From the NCBI RefSeq assembly GCF_902702935.1, contig NZ_LR738855.1, positions 1,488,001 to 1,552,000 of the forward strand: DNA of 64,000 nt, given 5' to 3'. The stretch comes from Corynebacterium rouxii. GTDB lineage: Bacteria; Actinomycetota; Actinomycetes; Mycobacteriales; Mycobacteriaceae. The position numbers and the translations under genes were made by a program. How positions within the stretch are numbered: position 1 is the first letter of the stretch; the number at the start of each line of letters is the position of its first letter. Below are positions 18,759 to 28,327 of this stretch, piece by piece. The notes under the pieces were generated by a model. That model did no database searches. It saw only the letters and a program-made list of their open reading frames with translations, and was not told the DNA's origin.

Positions 18759-21659
18759 TTAGGTGCGCGGAACCTCGACCTGCTCGAAGACCTCAATAAT
18801 GTCGCCTACCTGGATATCTGGGTAGGACAGGACCATACCGCATTCATATCCGGCCGCAACTTCAGTCGCGTCATCCTTTTCGCGGCGCAAGGACTCGATC
18901 TTGGCATTGTCAGCCACAACGGTTCCGTCGCGAAGCAGACGGATCGATGCGTTACGACGTACCTTGCCGGACTCGACCATGCAACCAGCGATAAGGCCAA
19001 CGGCAGATGCCTTGAAGATAGCACGGATTTCAGCGCGACCGATTTCACGTTCTTCGTAGATTGGCTTGAGCATACCCTTGAGTGCTTGCTCAACTTCCTC
19101 CAGCGCACGGTAAATAACCGTGTAGTAGCGAATATCTACGCCCTCGGCATTAGCTTCTTCTGTAGCTTTACCTTCTGCGCGAACGTTGAAAGCGATGATC
19201 ACAGCGTCGGAAGCTGCTGCCAAGCTCACGTTGGTCTGGGTGACAGCACCAACACCACGGTCAATGATGTTGAGCTGAACTTCGTCGTCAACCTCGATCT
19301 TAAGAAGCGCATCTTCCAGAGCTTCCACAGAACCGGCATTGTCGCCCTTGAGAATCAGGTTCAGGGTCGAAGTTTCCTTCAAGACGGAATCCAGATCCTC
19401 GAGAGATACACGCTTACGAGTCTTCGCAGCCAATGCGTTGCGCTTACGAGCATTACGCTGGTTGGCGATCTGTCGTGCCACGCGGTCGTCTTCAACAACC
19501 AAGAGGTTGTCGCCAGCGCCAGGAACGCCATTGAGACCCTGCATCTGAACCGGACGAGATGGACCTGCTTCTTCCACGTCGTTTCCGTACTCATCAACCA
19601 TGCGACGAACGCGACCGTATGCGTCACCTGCAACAACAGAGTCACCAACACGCAAGGTACCACGCTGAACGATCACCGTAGCCACCGGTCCTCGACCGCG
19701 GTCGAGGTGAGCCTCGATAGCAACACCCTGTGCATCCATGTCTGGGTTAGCGCGTAGATCCAAGGAAGCGTCGGCAGTAAGCAAAACTGCCTCAAGCAGG
19801 CCATCGATATTGATGTTTTGCTTTGCAGAAATATCCACGAACATGGTGTCGCCACCGTACTCTTCTGGAACCAGACCGTATTCGGTCAGCTGGCCACGGA
19901 TTTTATCTGGCGAAGCACCTGGCTTATCGATCTTGTTCACAGCAACAACGATTGGAACATCAGCAGCCTTGGCGTGATTGATTGCCTCCACCGTCTGAGG
20001 CATAACACCATCATCAGCGGCAACAACGAGCACAGCAATATCTGTGGACTTTGCGCCACGTGCACGCATAGCCGTGAATGCTTCGTGACCTGGCGTATCC
20101 AAGAAAGTGATCTTGCGGGAAAGGTCATCGATATTCACTGTTACCTGGTATGCACCAATACCCTGCGTAATTCCGCCGGCCTCATCCGAACCAACATTTG
20201 TCTTACGGATGGTGTCCAAAAGACGAGTCTTACCGTGGTCAACGTGACCCATGACGGTAACCACTGGAGGACGCTTAGCAAGATCCTCTTCAGTACCTTC
20301 ATCTTCACCGAACTGCAGGTCGAAGGACTCGAGGAGCTCACGGTCCTCATCCTCAGGAGAAACGACCTCTACCTTGTAGTTCATCTCCTCGCCCAACAGC
20401 TGCAAGGTTTCTTCATTGACAGAGGCAGTCGCGGTCACCATCTCACCCAAGTTGAACAATGCTTGTACCAAAGCAGCAGCATCAGCATTGATCTTCTCGG
20501 CAAAGTCAGAAAGCGAAGCACCGCGTGCCAAACGGATCGTTGCACCGCTGCCATCAGGAAGGCGTACGCCACCAATCACGTTTGGCGCCTGCATTGCCTC
20601 GTACTCGTTACGCTTCTGACGCTTCGACTTACGTCCCTTACGAGGCGCACCGCCTGGACGTCCGAATGCACCTGCGGTACCGCCACGACGTCCGCCACGG
20701 CCACCAGCGCTGCTGCCGCCACCTGGGCGACCGCCGCCGAATCCACCACCGGATCCTGGGCGTCCACCTTGGCCGCCTGCACCGCCACGGCCGTTGCGCG
20801 AGCCATTAGAACGTGATGGCATCTGGCCGGGGTTTGGATGCGTTGGCATCATCGCTGGACTTGGACGACGTCCTCCGCCTTGACGTTCTTGTCCACCAGA
20901 CTGCTGCGAACGGGAGCTTCCCTGCGGACGCGGCTGTCCTCCGCGAGCACCTGGACGAGGTGCACGCTCTGCAGGTCCACCTTGACCGCCCTGTGGACGA
21001 TTTCCGCCTGGGCGTGGTCCGCCACCAGGACGAGGAGCATTACCTGAGCGGTTGCCGCCACCAGGACGAGGAGCAGGACGAGGACCGCTTGAGAATGGGT
21101 TATTTGCTACACGTGGTGAACGTCCGCCAGGTTTTGGAGCCGGCTTAGCCTGTGGGCGAGGCATGCTGCCTGGAGTTGCAGTCGTAGATGATTGTGCTGC
21201 TGGCTTAGGCGCTGCTGGCTTTGGAGCCGCAGGCTTAGCTGGCTTAGGCGCAGAAGCTTCGGTCTTTGCTGCACTAAAACCTGGCTTTGGCACTGGTTTT
21301 GCCGCCGGCTTCTTCTCCGCTGCTGGCTTAGGCGCTGCAGGCTTAGGCGCTGCAGGTTTTGGAGCCGCAGGTTTTGGAGCCGCAGGCTTCGCCGCTTGTT
21401 GCGGAGTTGCTGCTGGCTTAGACGCTGCAGGTTTTGGAGCCGCAGGCTTCTTAGCCTTTGGCTCCTGAGAAGCAGCAGGTGCCTCAGTGGTAACACCGAG
21501 AGACTCATAGTGCTTCTTCATTTTCTTTACCACTGGAGGTTCAATGGTAGAGGATGCTGTTTTAACAAACTCGCCTTGATCTTTCAAAGTTGCGAGTAGT
21601 TCTTTGCTGGTTACACCGAGCTGTTTTGCTAGCTCATGTACACGTAGCTTTCCGGGCAC
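18759..21659 (-). CDS. infB: Translation initiation factor IF-2
   Basis: IF-2 is the GTPase that delivers initiator tRNA and joins subunits. It is 966 residues. Residues 1-~50 are the IF2_N domain ([21 protein letters not shown]). Residues ~70-160 are Ala/Pro/Lys pentad repeats, and ~175-345 a Gly/Arg/Pro-rich linker. A second IF2_N domain ([25 protein letters not shown]) precedes the GTPase: GHVDHGKT near residue 470, [16 protein letters not shown]. The C-terminal domains end in [20 protein letters not shown]. Start is GTG with AAGGAGA close upstream. It follows ylxR and is followed by a hairpin, then rbfA. Confidence 0.97.
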   Translation of the reverse strand: MPGKLRVHELAKQLGVTSKELLATLKDQGEFVKTASSTIEPPVVKKMKKHYESLGVTTEAPAASQEPKAKKPAAPKPAASKPAATPQQAAKPAAPKPAAPKPAAPKPAAPKPAAEKKPAAKPVPKPGFSAAKTEASAPKPAKPAAPKPAAPKPAAQSSTTATPGSMPRPQAKPAPKPGGRSPRVANNPFSSGPRPAPRPGGGNRSGNAPRPGGGPRPGGNRPQGGQGGPAERAPRPGARGGQPRPQGSSRSQQSGGQERQGGGRRPSPAMMPTHPNPGQMPSRSNGSRNGRGGAGGQGGRPGSGGGFGGGRPGGGSSAGGRGGRRGGTAGAFGRPGGAPRKGRKSKRQKRNEYEAMQAPNVIGGVRLPDGSGATIRLARGASLSDFAEKINADAAALVQALFNLGEMVTATASVNEETLQLLGEEMNYKVEVVSPEDEDRELLESFDLQFGEDEGTEEDLAKRPPVVTVMGHVDHGKTRLLDTIRKTNVGSDEAGGITQGIGAYQVTVNIDDLSRKITFLDTPGHEAFTAMRARGAKSTDIAVLVVAADDGVMPQTVEAINHAKAADVPIVVAVNKIDKPGASPDKIRGQLTEYGLVPEEYGGDTMFVDISAKQNINIDGLLEAVLLTADASLDLRANPDMDAQGVAIEAHLDRGRGPVATVIVQRGTLRVGDSVVAGDAYGRVRRMVDEYGNDVEEAGPSRPVQMQGLNGVPGAGDNLLVVEDDRVARQIANQRNARKRNALAAKTRKRVSLEDLDSVLKETSTLNLILKGDNAGSVEALEDALLKIEVDDEVQLNIIDRGVGAVTQTNVSLAAASDAVIIAFNVRAEGKATEEANAEGVDIRYYTVIYRALEEVEQALKGMLKPIYEEREIGRAEIRAIFKASAVGLIAGCMVESGKVRRNASIRLLRDGTVVADNAKIESLRREKDDATEVAAGYECGMVLSYPDIQVGDIIEVFEQVEVPRT
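21180..21455 (-). repeat. Pentad (15-bp) repeats inside infB linker
   Basis: Degenerate tandem 15-bp units coding for AAPKP-like pentads, about fifteen copies, broken by [13 protein letters not shown] and ETEASAPK-type spacers. The units near 21330-21395 are nearly identical in DNA, so copy number could change by slippage without breaking the frame. Confidence 0.8.
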
Positions 21660-21768
21660 TTTTCTCCTTGAGTTGCGGTAAGGAAGTCACAAGGCCCGGA
21701 AGGGCTCGTTGTAGGACTTCCTACCTGATTGCTCTGACGTTCATCGCTGATGCTTCATTGTGTGCTCA

Positions 21769-22101
21769 TCAGTGTTCGGTCTTCCTTACAATGTTGGGTC
21801 TAGCGGCCAGTCCCGCTAGGTACTCTCGTACATGACCGGTATCTACTACAGTAGATACCCTCAGCGCGCGATTAAACGCACGCCTTTTTTCAGCTAGCTC
21901 CAGCGCTTCTAACGTTGGAGAAATCCATGCACCTCGCCCGCCCAACTTGCGCCGCGGATCAGGAATAACACGCACCACTGTTGATTCATTGGGATCTTTG
22001 AGGGCGACAACGCGCAGCAGAGATGCTTCGGGTAGCGGACGACGAATAGCGATACAAGTGCGAATGCGCTGCTGAGAGCGTTGATTCGAATCGCTGGGCA
22101 T
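21769..22101 (-). CDS. ylxR: YlxR family RNA-binding/nucleoid protein (DUF448)
   Basis: YlxR is a small conserved protein in the nusA-infB operon; reports link it to RNA or nucleoid binding and global transcription control. The 110-residue protein carries RIRTCIAIRRPLPEASLLRVV near the N-terminus, which is the RxCIxxR motif, then the GRGAWISPTLEALELA signature. An AAGGAGACGG precedes the ATG. It is separated from nusA by 262 bases that hold a strong terminator, so it may belong to a separate ylxR-infB unit. Confidence 0.9.
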   Translation of the reverse strand: MPSDSNQRSQQRIRTCIAIRRPLPEASLLRVVALKDPNESTVVRVIPDPRRKLGGRGAWISPTLEALELAEKRRAFNRALRVSTVVDTGHVREYLAGLAARPNIVRKTEH

Positions 22102-22296
22102 CCGTCTCCTTATCGATCGGTCTATTTTCGTCTACTAGAACAAGCATCCATTTTGGATTTTCCCACAACGTATACGGTACGAACTTTGCGCTATGTTTTG
22201 GCCAAGAATTGACTATTGCACGCATGCAAACAAATCGACCGTACGTTGGGCCGTTAGATAGTGTACGCCATGTTGGCCCAGAACAATAACCTGTAG
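22102..22296. other. Leader region of ylxR-infB
   Basis: 195 bases after the nusA terminator. No gene is convincing: a 125-codon minus frame through the region overlaps ylxR and has no family features. The stretch should hold the ylxR-infB promoter or an antitermination leader. AT-rich blocks such as TATACG near 22168 and TAGACC near 22120 are weak -10 candidates. Confidence 0.5.
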
Positions 22297-22347
22297 AAAA
22301 AAATTTAGCCGTACCAATATCTTCCCCATGGAAGTATCGATACGGCT
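22297..22347 (-). terminator. Strong intrinsic terminator after nusA
   Basis: Near-perfect arms at 22307-22325 and 22330-22347 with a 4-base ATGG-type loop. On the minus strand they are followed by AAA and then seven T (22297-22303). It starts 16 bases after the nusA stop and lies between nusA and ylxR-infB, genes normally read as one operon. Confidence 0.88.
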
Positions 22348-22363
22348 TAAGTTCTACAGGCAA

Positions 22364-23362
22364 TTAGCTGGCATCTGAACGGATGTCAATTTTCCAACCG
22401 GTCAGACGAGCTGCTAGGCGCGCATTTTGTCCTTCTTTGCCAATCGCCAATGACAATTGGTAATCCGGCACAGTTACTTGAGCGGTCTGAGCTTCAGCAT
22501 CAGTGACTTCCACATGAACGACTTTTGATGGCGCAAGCGCATTACCAACAAACTTCGCTGGATCGTCGTCAAAGTCAATGATGTCAATCTTTTCACCGCC
22601 AAGCTCATTCATGATGTTGTTGACTCGCTGCCCACGTGGTCCAATGCAAGCGCCCTTAGCGTTTAGTCCTTTGACCGTTGCCTTCACCGCTACTTTAGAA
22701 CGGTGTCCTGCCTCACGCGCAATACCAATGATTTCCACAGACCCATCAGCAACTTCTGGAACTTCTAGCTCAAACAATCGCCGGACTAATTCTGGGTGAG
22801 TACGTGAGAGATTGATCTGAAGATCACGCGGGGTGCGGTTAATTCCTACAACGTAGGCTTTAACGCGATCACCGTGCTTGAAGCTTTCACCAGGGATTTG
22901 TTCTGCGGGGATCAAAATACCATCTTGGCCATCGACCTCAGTTCCAAGATGGATAACTACGATACCTTTTTCGTTGGCGAAAATATCAGCTTGCACAATA
23001 CCTGAGACGACGCGACCTTCGTATTCACTGTAAGCATCATATGCTTTCAGTGTTTCCGCTTCACGCAAACGACGAACAATGGCATCGCGAACGGCTTGCG
23101 CCCCCACGCGTCCAAAATTTTCAGGAGTGTCATCGTATTCAGTGGTGACTACACCGTCTTCATCAAGCTCGGAAACGATGACCGAAACATGGCCGGTCAT
23201 CGAATTGATGTCCACGCGCGCACGGGAATTTTCAACCGTATTTGTGTCTTTGTACTCTTGGTACGCAAACAGAAGAGCCCGTGCAATTGTTTCAAGCAAT
23301 TCATCAACAGCGATGTTTCTATCCGCTTCAATTGCTTTCAGCGCTTGGACGTCAATATTCAC
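22364..23362 (-). CDS. nusA: Transcription termination/antitermination factor NusA
   Basis: NusA binds RNA polymerase and modulates pausing, termination and rRNA antitermination. The 332-residue protein has the N-terminal RNAP-binding domain ([17 protein letters not shown]), an S1 domain ([31 protein letters not shown]), and two KH domains ([36 protein letters not shown]). It ends soon after KH2, the short actinobacterial form lacking the C-terminal acidic repeats of E. coli. Start is GTG, overlapping the rimP stop as GTGA. Confidence 0.96.
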   Translation of the reverse strand: MNIDVQALKAIEADRNIAVDELLETIARALLFAYQEYKDTNTVENSRARVDINSMTGHVSVIVSELDEDGVVTTEYDDTPENFGRVGAQAVRDAIVRRLREAETLKAYDAYSEYEGRVVSGIVQADIFANEKGIVVIHLGTEVDGQDGILIPAEQIPGESFKHGDRVKAYVVGINRTPRDLQINLSRTHPELVRRLFELEVPEVADGSVEIIGIAREAGHRSKVAVKATVKGLNAKGACIGPRGQRVNNIMNELGGEKIDIIDFDDDPAKFVGNALAPSKVVHVEVTDAEAQTAQVTVPDYQLSLAIGKEGQNARLAARLTGWKIDIRSDAS

Positions 23363-23913
23363 TTGTTTTCCTCTCCCCTATCAAGGGCTTGATCAAATTC
23401 GAGTGCGGTTAAGGCTAACTCATCTTCCGCAGGTTTGGCGAATTCAATTTCTACCACCGCTTGTGTGTTTTCTGCCAATTGAACACTACGCACGACGAGC
23501 TTTTTACCCCGACGCTTCACTACAATCACCGCGGTCTCGTCGTCGTTAAGGGCACCAATTCGCTCAACAGACTTCTTACCTTCGACCTCGAGTGCGACTA
23601 ACCTATGTCGATTACGGCGCCACCTGCGTGCACTAGCTAGTGGTTGATCTAAACCTGGAGTTCCCACCTCCAAGGTGTATCCTGCACCAAAACTCAACTC
23701 ACCTGCTGCTTCACCAGCATCAAATACTTCAGATATTTGATTTGATACAAGTTCTAATTGGTCAAGGTCAGGTCGAAAATCAGAGTCAACGGAAACTGCA
23801 ACGAGCGACTTTTTACCCGCCTTGTTGATTCGGATACCTTCTAAGTCCATATTGTGTTGAGTAACAACTGGATTAACGAGCTCAGTTAATACTTCTACCG
23901 TAGGAAACGCCAT
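23359..23913 (-). CDS. rimP: Ribosome maturation factor RimP
   Basis: RimP is needed for 30S assembly. It is 184 residues. The N-terminal alpha/beta domain shows [24 protein letters not shown] and [20 protein letters not shown], then the diagnostic [28 protein letters not shown]. The C-terminal domain is SH3-like. It is the first gene of rimP-nusA and ends in a GTGA overlap with nusA. It is divergent from the DUF4439 lipoprotein gene across a short spacer. Confidence 0.95.
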   Translation of the reverse strand: MAFPTVEVLTELVNPVVTQHNMDLEGIRINKAGKKSLVAVSVDSDFRPDLDQLELVSNQISEVFDAGEAAGELSFGAGYTLEVGTPGLDQPLASARRWRRNRHRLVALEVEGKKSVERIGALNDDETAVIVVKRRGKKLVVRSVQLAENTQAVVEIEFAKPAEDELALTALEFDQALDRGEENK

Positions 23914-23958
23914 GGTGGTTATGGTAGCTGCTCAACAAAGCTCATTCCACTGAAGACC

Positions 23959-23966
23959 GGTAGAAT
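23959..23966 (+). promoter_or_regulatory. Extended -10 overlapping the first ATG of the DUF4439 gene
   Basis: GGTAGAAT fits the corynebacterial extended -10 GNTANANT. The last two bases of the hexamer are the A and T of ATG 23965. Seven bases later is an in-frame GTG (23974), the spacing expected for a leaderless start. Confidence 0.55.
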
Positions 23967-23973
23967 GCGTGAG

Positions 23974-24873
23974 GTGATTCTTCTTCAGCGATCAACAACA
24001 AGTGCGATCTCAGCAGTCTGTGTGCTCGGATGTCTAGTGGCATGCAATATAAGCCCCTCCCCCGAGCCAAACGCTACATTGTTAGATCTAGCCGCAATCG
24101 CACACAATGACGCTGCAGTACTTCAAAGCAAAAACACTGATTTAGTGCAGCAACGCCACACTGACTTCGAGGAATTGATAAGCGAAATTCAACGGCTTTG
24201 CGGTACCAATTCCGAGGGCAAGGTACCCGACTCTTGCTCGAATGAAGTCGTCCAAGCGGCCGTCGATAAGCACGCTGCATCACTTAAAGAAACTGCTACA
24301 GAGTCTGATGCTGCTACTCGGTCCGCACAGGCTATTGTCTCCGCTATTGATTCTGCTCCTAGCGAATCATTAGGGTTACTTGGGCAACAGCTAGTAGATC
24401 TCGTCCGTGCCGGCGCAGCTGCACCGCAATCTGGAATTGCACAACTAGATCCTCGAGATGAGATCAATAAGGGTACGAGCAAAGATGACCTCATTCAGGA
24501 TGGAGACACTCTCAAAAAGGCTCTAGATTGGGAATATTCAGCTATTTACGGTCTAGGCGTCGCGCTAGCCCATTCTCCAGCAGGTTCTAAAAACGCAGTA
24601 TCCGATGCGATCACCGCACACCGTGATCGCGTAGAACTTTTAGAATCCAGCTTCGCCGAGTCATTCCCTAATGAACCAATTCCACGACCTGAAGCAGCAT
24701 ACGAATTTTCTGGCTATCCAGAACCACATGATGCTCAATCCGCCCGAGCATTCATTGATTCCCTAGAAGCAGATTCTGCAGCATGGTGGTTGCACGCCCT
24801 ATCGGAATCACATTCGCCTACGTGGCGGTCCTTATGCGCTTCGCTCGCTGCGCAAAGCGCAGTTCAACGTTAA
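23974..24873 (+). CDS. DUF4439 ferritin-like secreted lipoprotein
   Basis: Predicted exported lipoprotein. The N-terminus is basic, then hydrophobic, with a lipobox-like CLVAC about 25 residues in. The C-terminal ~140 residues (TLKKALDWEYSAIYGLGVALAHSP, through AYEFSGYPEP and DSLEADSAAWWLHAL) match the DUF4439 ferritin-like four-helix pattern. The middle is Ser/Ala/Asp-rich and probably helical. Function is unknown. The gene occupies the place of M. tuberculosis Rv2844 between rimP and proS. Start GTG 23974 (299 residues) is preferred because the promoter -10 overlaps the upstream ATG at 23965; that ATG would add three residues. Confidence 0.82.
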   Translation: MILLQRSTTSAISAVCVLGCLVACNISPSPEPNATLLDLAAIAHNDAAVLQSKNTDLVQQRHTDFEELISEIQRLCGTNSEGKVPDSCSNEVVQAAVDKHAASLKETATESDAATRSAQAIVSAIDSAPSESLGLLGQQLVDLVRAGAAAPQSGIAQLDPRDEINKGTSKDDLIQDGDTLKKALDWEYSAIYGLGVALAHSPAGSKNAVSDAITAHRDRVELLESSFAESFPNEPIPRPEAAYEFSGYPEPHDAQSARAFIDSLEADSAAWWLHALSESHSPTWRSLCASLAAQSAVQR

Positions 24874-24885
24874 GAAAATAATGCT

Positions 24886-24925
24886 TAGAGCCTCTCTCAA
24901 GACCTTAGCCCCGAGAGAGGCTCTA
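24886..24925. terminator. Bidirectional terminator between DUF4439 gene and proS
   Basis: Perfect 13-bp arms (TAGAGCCTCTCTC at 24886-24898; complement at 24913-24925) with a 14-base loop, between two convergent genes. On the plus strand AATTGC follows; on the minus strand AGCATTATTTTC follows. Confidence 0.8.
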
Positions 24926-24953
24926 GAATTGCACCTGCAGCGCCATTGCGCTA

Positions 24954-26711
24954 CTAGCGATTCAGTTTAGCCACGACCGTATCGACGATCTCATCTTCCG
25001 ACACTAAGATTGTTTCATGTCCACGTTCACGTAGTTCAATGTTGCCATCTTTGAAAGCACGACCCAAGACCACAACAAATGGCATGCCGAGTAGTTCAGA
25101 GTCTTTGAACTTCACACCGGGGCTCACCTTAGGACGATCATCGAACAAGACCTCAATGCCATGTGCGTCAAGAGCTGCGACAAGGGCATCGCCTGCTTCA
25201 ATAGCTTCCTTGTCTTTGTTAGCAACGACAACATGCACCTGGTAAGGCGCAACCTCGAGCGGCCAGTTCAGGCCAGTTTCATCATGGCGCTGCTCGGCGA
25301 GAACAGCCATCAATCGAGAAACACCAATGCCGTACGAACCCATCGTAGGGATGGCACGCTTACCGGACTCGTCCAAGATCTGAACATCGAATGCCTCTGT
25401 GTACTTGCGTCCCAGCTGGAAGATATGTCCTACCTCAATGCCGCGTGCAAGAGTCAAAGTACCTTGCCCCTCTGGCGCTGGATCACCTTCGCGAATTTCA
25501 GCAGCCTCAATGTAACCATCAACCGTAAAGTCACGGCCCATAGTCAAGCCAACAACATGGTGTTCAACGGCATCTGCGCCGGCAATCCATGAAGTTCCAC
25601 TCACGACGCGTGGATCAGCTAATACCTTCACTCCGTGGGCATTCAAAGCGCGTGGACCAACGTAGCCTTTGACCAAGAAAGGATTATTCTTGAAGTCCTC
25701 TTCTGAGGCTAACTCAACTTCAGCAGGCTCAACGGAGGCTTCAAGACGCTTCATGTCTACTTCTCGATCACCTGGCAACAAAATACCCGTAAGCTCTGCC
25801 TCTTCAGCCCCTGGCTGAGTGATCTTCACCAGCAAACACTTCAAAGTGTCTGCAGCTGCAACTGAGCGTCCTTCAACGGTGACACCAGCAGACTGCGCCC
25901 ACTGAACTAATGCTTCAATGGTTTCGGCATGAGGCGTTTCGTACTCAACTGCCTCTGGTGCTTGTTCGAGCGAACGCTCTACTCCCGGCTGAGTAACTAC
26001 TGCCTCAACGTTCGCAGCATATGTTCCTTCAGTTGCACGTACGAAGGTATCTTCGCCATTGTCGCTTACAGCAAGGAACTCTTCTGAGGCCGAGCCTCCC
26101 ATAGCGCCCGAAGTTGCAGCGCAAATAACGTATTCCACGCCGAGGCGGTCGAGGATTCTCTGATATGCCTGGCGGTGGCGTTGATACGACTCTTCTAGCC
26201 CAGCGTCAGACATATCAAAGGAATAAGAGTCCTTCATGACAAACTCTCGGCCACGAAGAATACCGGCACGTGGGCGCTCTTCATCGCGATACTTCGTCTG
26301 GATCTGATACAAGGTGACTGGGAAATCCTTGTAGGACGAATACATGTCCTTGACAGTCGAGGCGAACATCTCCTCATGCGTTGGCCCTAGAAGATAGTCA
26401 CCACCTTTACGGTCTTTAAGACGGAACAGAGAATCACCGTACTCGGTCCAACGATGTGTCTGCTCATAAGGCTCACGAGGTAAAAGCGCAGGGAACAAAA
26501 TCTCTTGTGCGCCAATAGCGTCCATTTCTTCTCGCACGACAGTTTCTACTTTGCGCAACGTACGAAGTCCCAGCGGCAACCAAGTATATACACCAGGAGC
26601 TGTTCGACGAATGTATCCCGCACGAACAAGCAACTTGTGGCTTGGCACTTCTGCATCGGCAGGGTCTTCGCGCAGAGTGCGAAGGAAAAGCGTAGAAAGA
26701 CGTGTAATCAT
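24954..26711 (-). CDS. proS: Prolyl-tRNA synthetase (bacterial type, with editing domain)
   Basis: Charges tRNA-Pro. It is 585 residues, the ProS type 1 with inserted editing domain. Class II motif 1 lies in the N-terminal part ([16 protein letters not shown] region), motif 2 is FRDEERP-like ([17 protein letters not shown] near residue 145), and motif 3 is [10 protein letters not shown] near residue 440. The YbaK-like insertion spans ~225-385 ([19 protein letters not shown]). The C-terminal anticodon domain shows [21 protein letters not shown]. The start is 31 bases from the divergent yaaA start; TATATT ends eight bases before the ATG. Confidence 0.96.
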   Translation of the reverse strand: MITRLSTLFLRTLREDPADAEVPSHKLLVRAGYIRRTAPGVYTWLPLGLRTLRKVETVVREEMDAIGAQEILFPALLPREPYEQTHRWTEYGDSLFRLKDRKGGDYLLGPTHEEMFASTVKDMYSSYKDFPVTLYQIQTKYRDEERPRAGILRGREFVMKDSYSFDMSDAGLEESYQRHRQAYQRILDRLGVEYVICAATSGAMGGSASEEFLAVSDNGEDTFVRATEGTYAANVEAVVTQPGVERSLEQAPEAVEYETPHAETIEALVQWAQSAGVTVEGRSVAAADTLKCLLVKITQPGAEEAELTGILLPGDREVDMKRLEASVEPAEVELASEEDFKNNPFLVKGYVGPRALNAHGVKVLADPRVVSGTSWIAGADAVEHHVVGLTMGRDFTVDGYIEAAEIREGDPAPEGQGTLTLARGIEVGHIFQLGRKYTEAFDVQILDESGKRAIPTMGSYGIGVSRLMAVLAEQRHDETGLNWPLEVAPYQVHVVVANKDKEAIEAGDALVAALDAHGIEVLFDDRPKVSPGVKFKDSELLGMPFVVVLGRAFKDGNIELRERGHETILVSEDEIVDTVVAKLNR

Positions 26712-26719
26712 AAAGGTTT

Positions 26720-26725
26720 AATATA
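26720..26725 (-). promoter_or_regulatory. Putative -10 of near-leaderless proS
   Basis: Minus-strand TATATT fits TANANT and ends eight bases before the proS ATG. No Shine-Dalgarno is present in the intervening AAACCTTT. Confidence 0.5.
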
Positions 26726-26730
26726 CCCGT

Positions 26731-26736
26731 TAGGAT
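26731..26736 (+). promoter_or_regulatory. Weak putative -10 of yaaA
   Basis: TAGGAT, six bases before the yaaA ATG. It has G where TANANT expects A at position four, so it is weaker than the opposing proS element. Confidence 0.3.
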
Positions 26737-26742
26737 GTAGGC

Positions 26743-27492
26743 ATGCTCATTGTGTTGCCACCTTCTGAGACGAAAGCAGTCGGGGGAAAGAATCCAGCTA
26801 TCGATTTCGATTCACTTCACTTCCCTACCTTGAATCCGATTCGCAAGGAAATTGCCCACGATTTAGCAAGATTAGACATATCCCAGGCTCAAGAAATTCT
26901 GAAGTTAAACCGAAAATTACTTCCAGAGGCGCAGCATAATATCGAACTTTTCCATTCCCCTACGATGCCTGCAGTATTACGTTATACGGGAGTGCTTTAC
27001 AACGCTCTCGATGCTGTCTCTTTACCTAACAGTGCATGGGAACATCTCGCCATCGGTTCCGCACTATTCGGCGTTGTCATGGCCAGCGACAACATCCCCC
27101 ATTATCGACTTTCTGGCACCACCAAACTGCCGCGCTCCGACGCAAGTGCGCCTACCTTGAAACGTCGTTGGGGCAATGCCATTAGCACAGCATTGTCTGA
27201 AACAAATGAGGTCATCCTAGATCTTCGATCTGGAACCTATCAACAACTTGGGCAGGTCAAACATGCAATCACTGTCCGCGTCGAATCAGAAGATTCCGAC
27301 GGAAAGCGTTCAGTGATCAGCCACTTTAATAAACACTACAAGGGACAACTCGCACGCGCTTTACTCCTTCACGACGCCACCCCTGACCCTGCTCATGCCG
27401 TCCAAGACCTCATCGTAATGGCTCAAGAATGTGGCTTTGTCGTAGAACATTCAAAGCCACATGAGCTCACAGTAGTGATCACAAATTACTAG
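26743..27492 (+). CDS. yaaA: Peroxide stress protein YaaA (DUF328/UPF0246)
   Basis: YaaA limits intracellular iron damage during peroxide stress in E. coli and has a DNA-binding fold. The protein is 249 residues. It begins with the family signature MLIVLPPSETKAVGG and contains RYTGVLYNALDA, NAISTALSETNEVILDLRSGTY and the late FNKHYKGQLARALL (normally HxxKxxRG-like). All usual blocks are present, so it looks functional. Divergent from proS; converges on sumT with only 12 bases between stops and no terminator that I can see. Confidence 0.92.
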   Translation: MLIVLPPSETKAVGGKNPAIDFDSLHFPTLNPIRKEIAHDLARLDISQAQEILKLNRKLLPEAQHNIELFHSPTMPAVLRYTGVLYNALDAVSLPNSAWEHLAIGSALFGVVMASDNIPHYRLSGTTKLPRSDASAPTLKRRWGNAISTALSETNEVILDLRSGTYQQLGQVKHAITVRVESEDSDGKRSVISHFNKHYKGQLARALLLHDATPDPAHAVQDLIVMAQECGFVVEHSKPHELTVVITNY

Positions 27493-27504
27493 ACAATCCA
27501 ATGA

Positions 27505-28257
27505 CTAGGTCTCAAGGCCTGCCACCTCACCAATCACATAGACAGCTGGGGGCTTGATGTCATTATCTTTCATCGCCTGCCCCAACTGAGCCAAAGTCGT
27601 TTTAAACGACTTTTGGTTTTCTGTCGATCCTTCTTGAACGACGGCTACCGGAGTATCAGCACCCCGACCGGCGTCGATAAGCGCTTGAGCGATGGTACCA
27701 GCGTTTTTCACCCCCATGATCACAGACAACGTACCTCCTGTGCGTGCTAAGGCCTCCCAGTCATTTAGCGACTGCGGATGCTGCGGAGGAACATGCCCAG
27801 AAATAACGGTAAAGGAATGAACTACACCGCGTTGAGTAATCGGAATTCCAGCCAGCGCCGGAACCGCCACCGCACTAGTAACTCCAGGAATCACCTCGCA
27901 CGCAATACCATGCTTGGCGCACGCTTGGAGTTCTTCAAAACCGCGGCCGAAAATATAAGGATCGCCACCTTTCAGCCGCGCAACCTTCTTACCGGCTTGA
28001 GCATGCTCAATCAACAGTTCATTAATCTTAGATTGAGCTACCTGCTTGCCATAGGGCAACTTCGATACATCAATAATGTACTTCGTGGATACATCGCATA
28101 ATTGTGCAAGCTCACTAGCTGGACCCAGATGATCTGCCAAAATAACGTCTGCATGCTGCAAACGGTGCATACCTCGAACTGTTATGAGGTCCCATGCGCC
28201 AGGTCCACCACCAATGAGGCTAACCGGCGCGGTCCACGAGTCTGAAGACGAAAACAT
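27505..28257 (-). CDS. cobA: Uroporphyrinogen-III C-methyltransferase
   Basis: SUMT methylates uroporphyrinogen III at C2 and C7 to precorrin-2, the branch point to cobalamin and siroheme. It is a SAM-dependent tetrapyrrole methylase: VSLIGGGPGAWDLITVRG at the N-terminus, LKGGDPYIFGRGFEE near residue 85, VIPGVTSAVAVPALAGIPITQRG, and TLSVIMGVKNAG. Single-domain length (250 residues) means no CysG-type dehydrogenase fusion. ATG 28257 follows GGCAGG; upstream ATGs at 28314 and GTG/TTG to 28329 would add unconserved residues and reach selO. Acts with cobB, cobO and cobQ in this window. Confidence 0.9.
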   Translation of the reverse strand: MFSSSDSWTAPVSLIGGGPGAWDLITVRGMHRLQHADVILADHLGPASELAQLCDVSTKYIIDVSKLPYGKQVAQSKINELLIEHAQAGKKVARLKGGDPYIFGRGFEELQACAKHGIACEVIPGVTSAVAVPALAGIPITQRGVVHSFTVISGHVPPQHPQSLNDWEALARTGGTLSVIMGVKNAGTIAQALIDAGRGADTPVAVVQEGSTENQKSFKTTLAQLGQAMKDNDIKPPAVYVIGEVAGLET

Positions 28258-28327
28258 ACCTGCCAGTTTAAACAGCTTCCTATTCCGGCTTGAAATCTCC
28301 GTGAATTTTTTCATTATCCTGTAAACC

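Noticed and set aside
19818..20816. 332-codon plus-strand frame ending in Thr/Ala repeats
   Set aside because: Antisense to infB; its repeats are the mirror of the IF-2 Gly/Arg linker.
21180..21455. Regular repeats considered as a CRISPR array
   Set aside because: Units are 15 bp, contiguous and coding; no unique spacers and no cas genes.
21986..22363. 125-codon minus frame between nusA and ylxR
   Set aside because: Overlaps ylxR in another frame, runs through the terminator, and matches no family.
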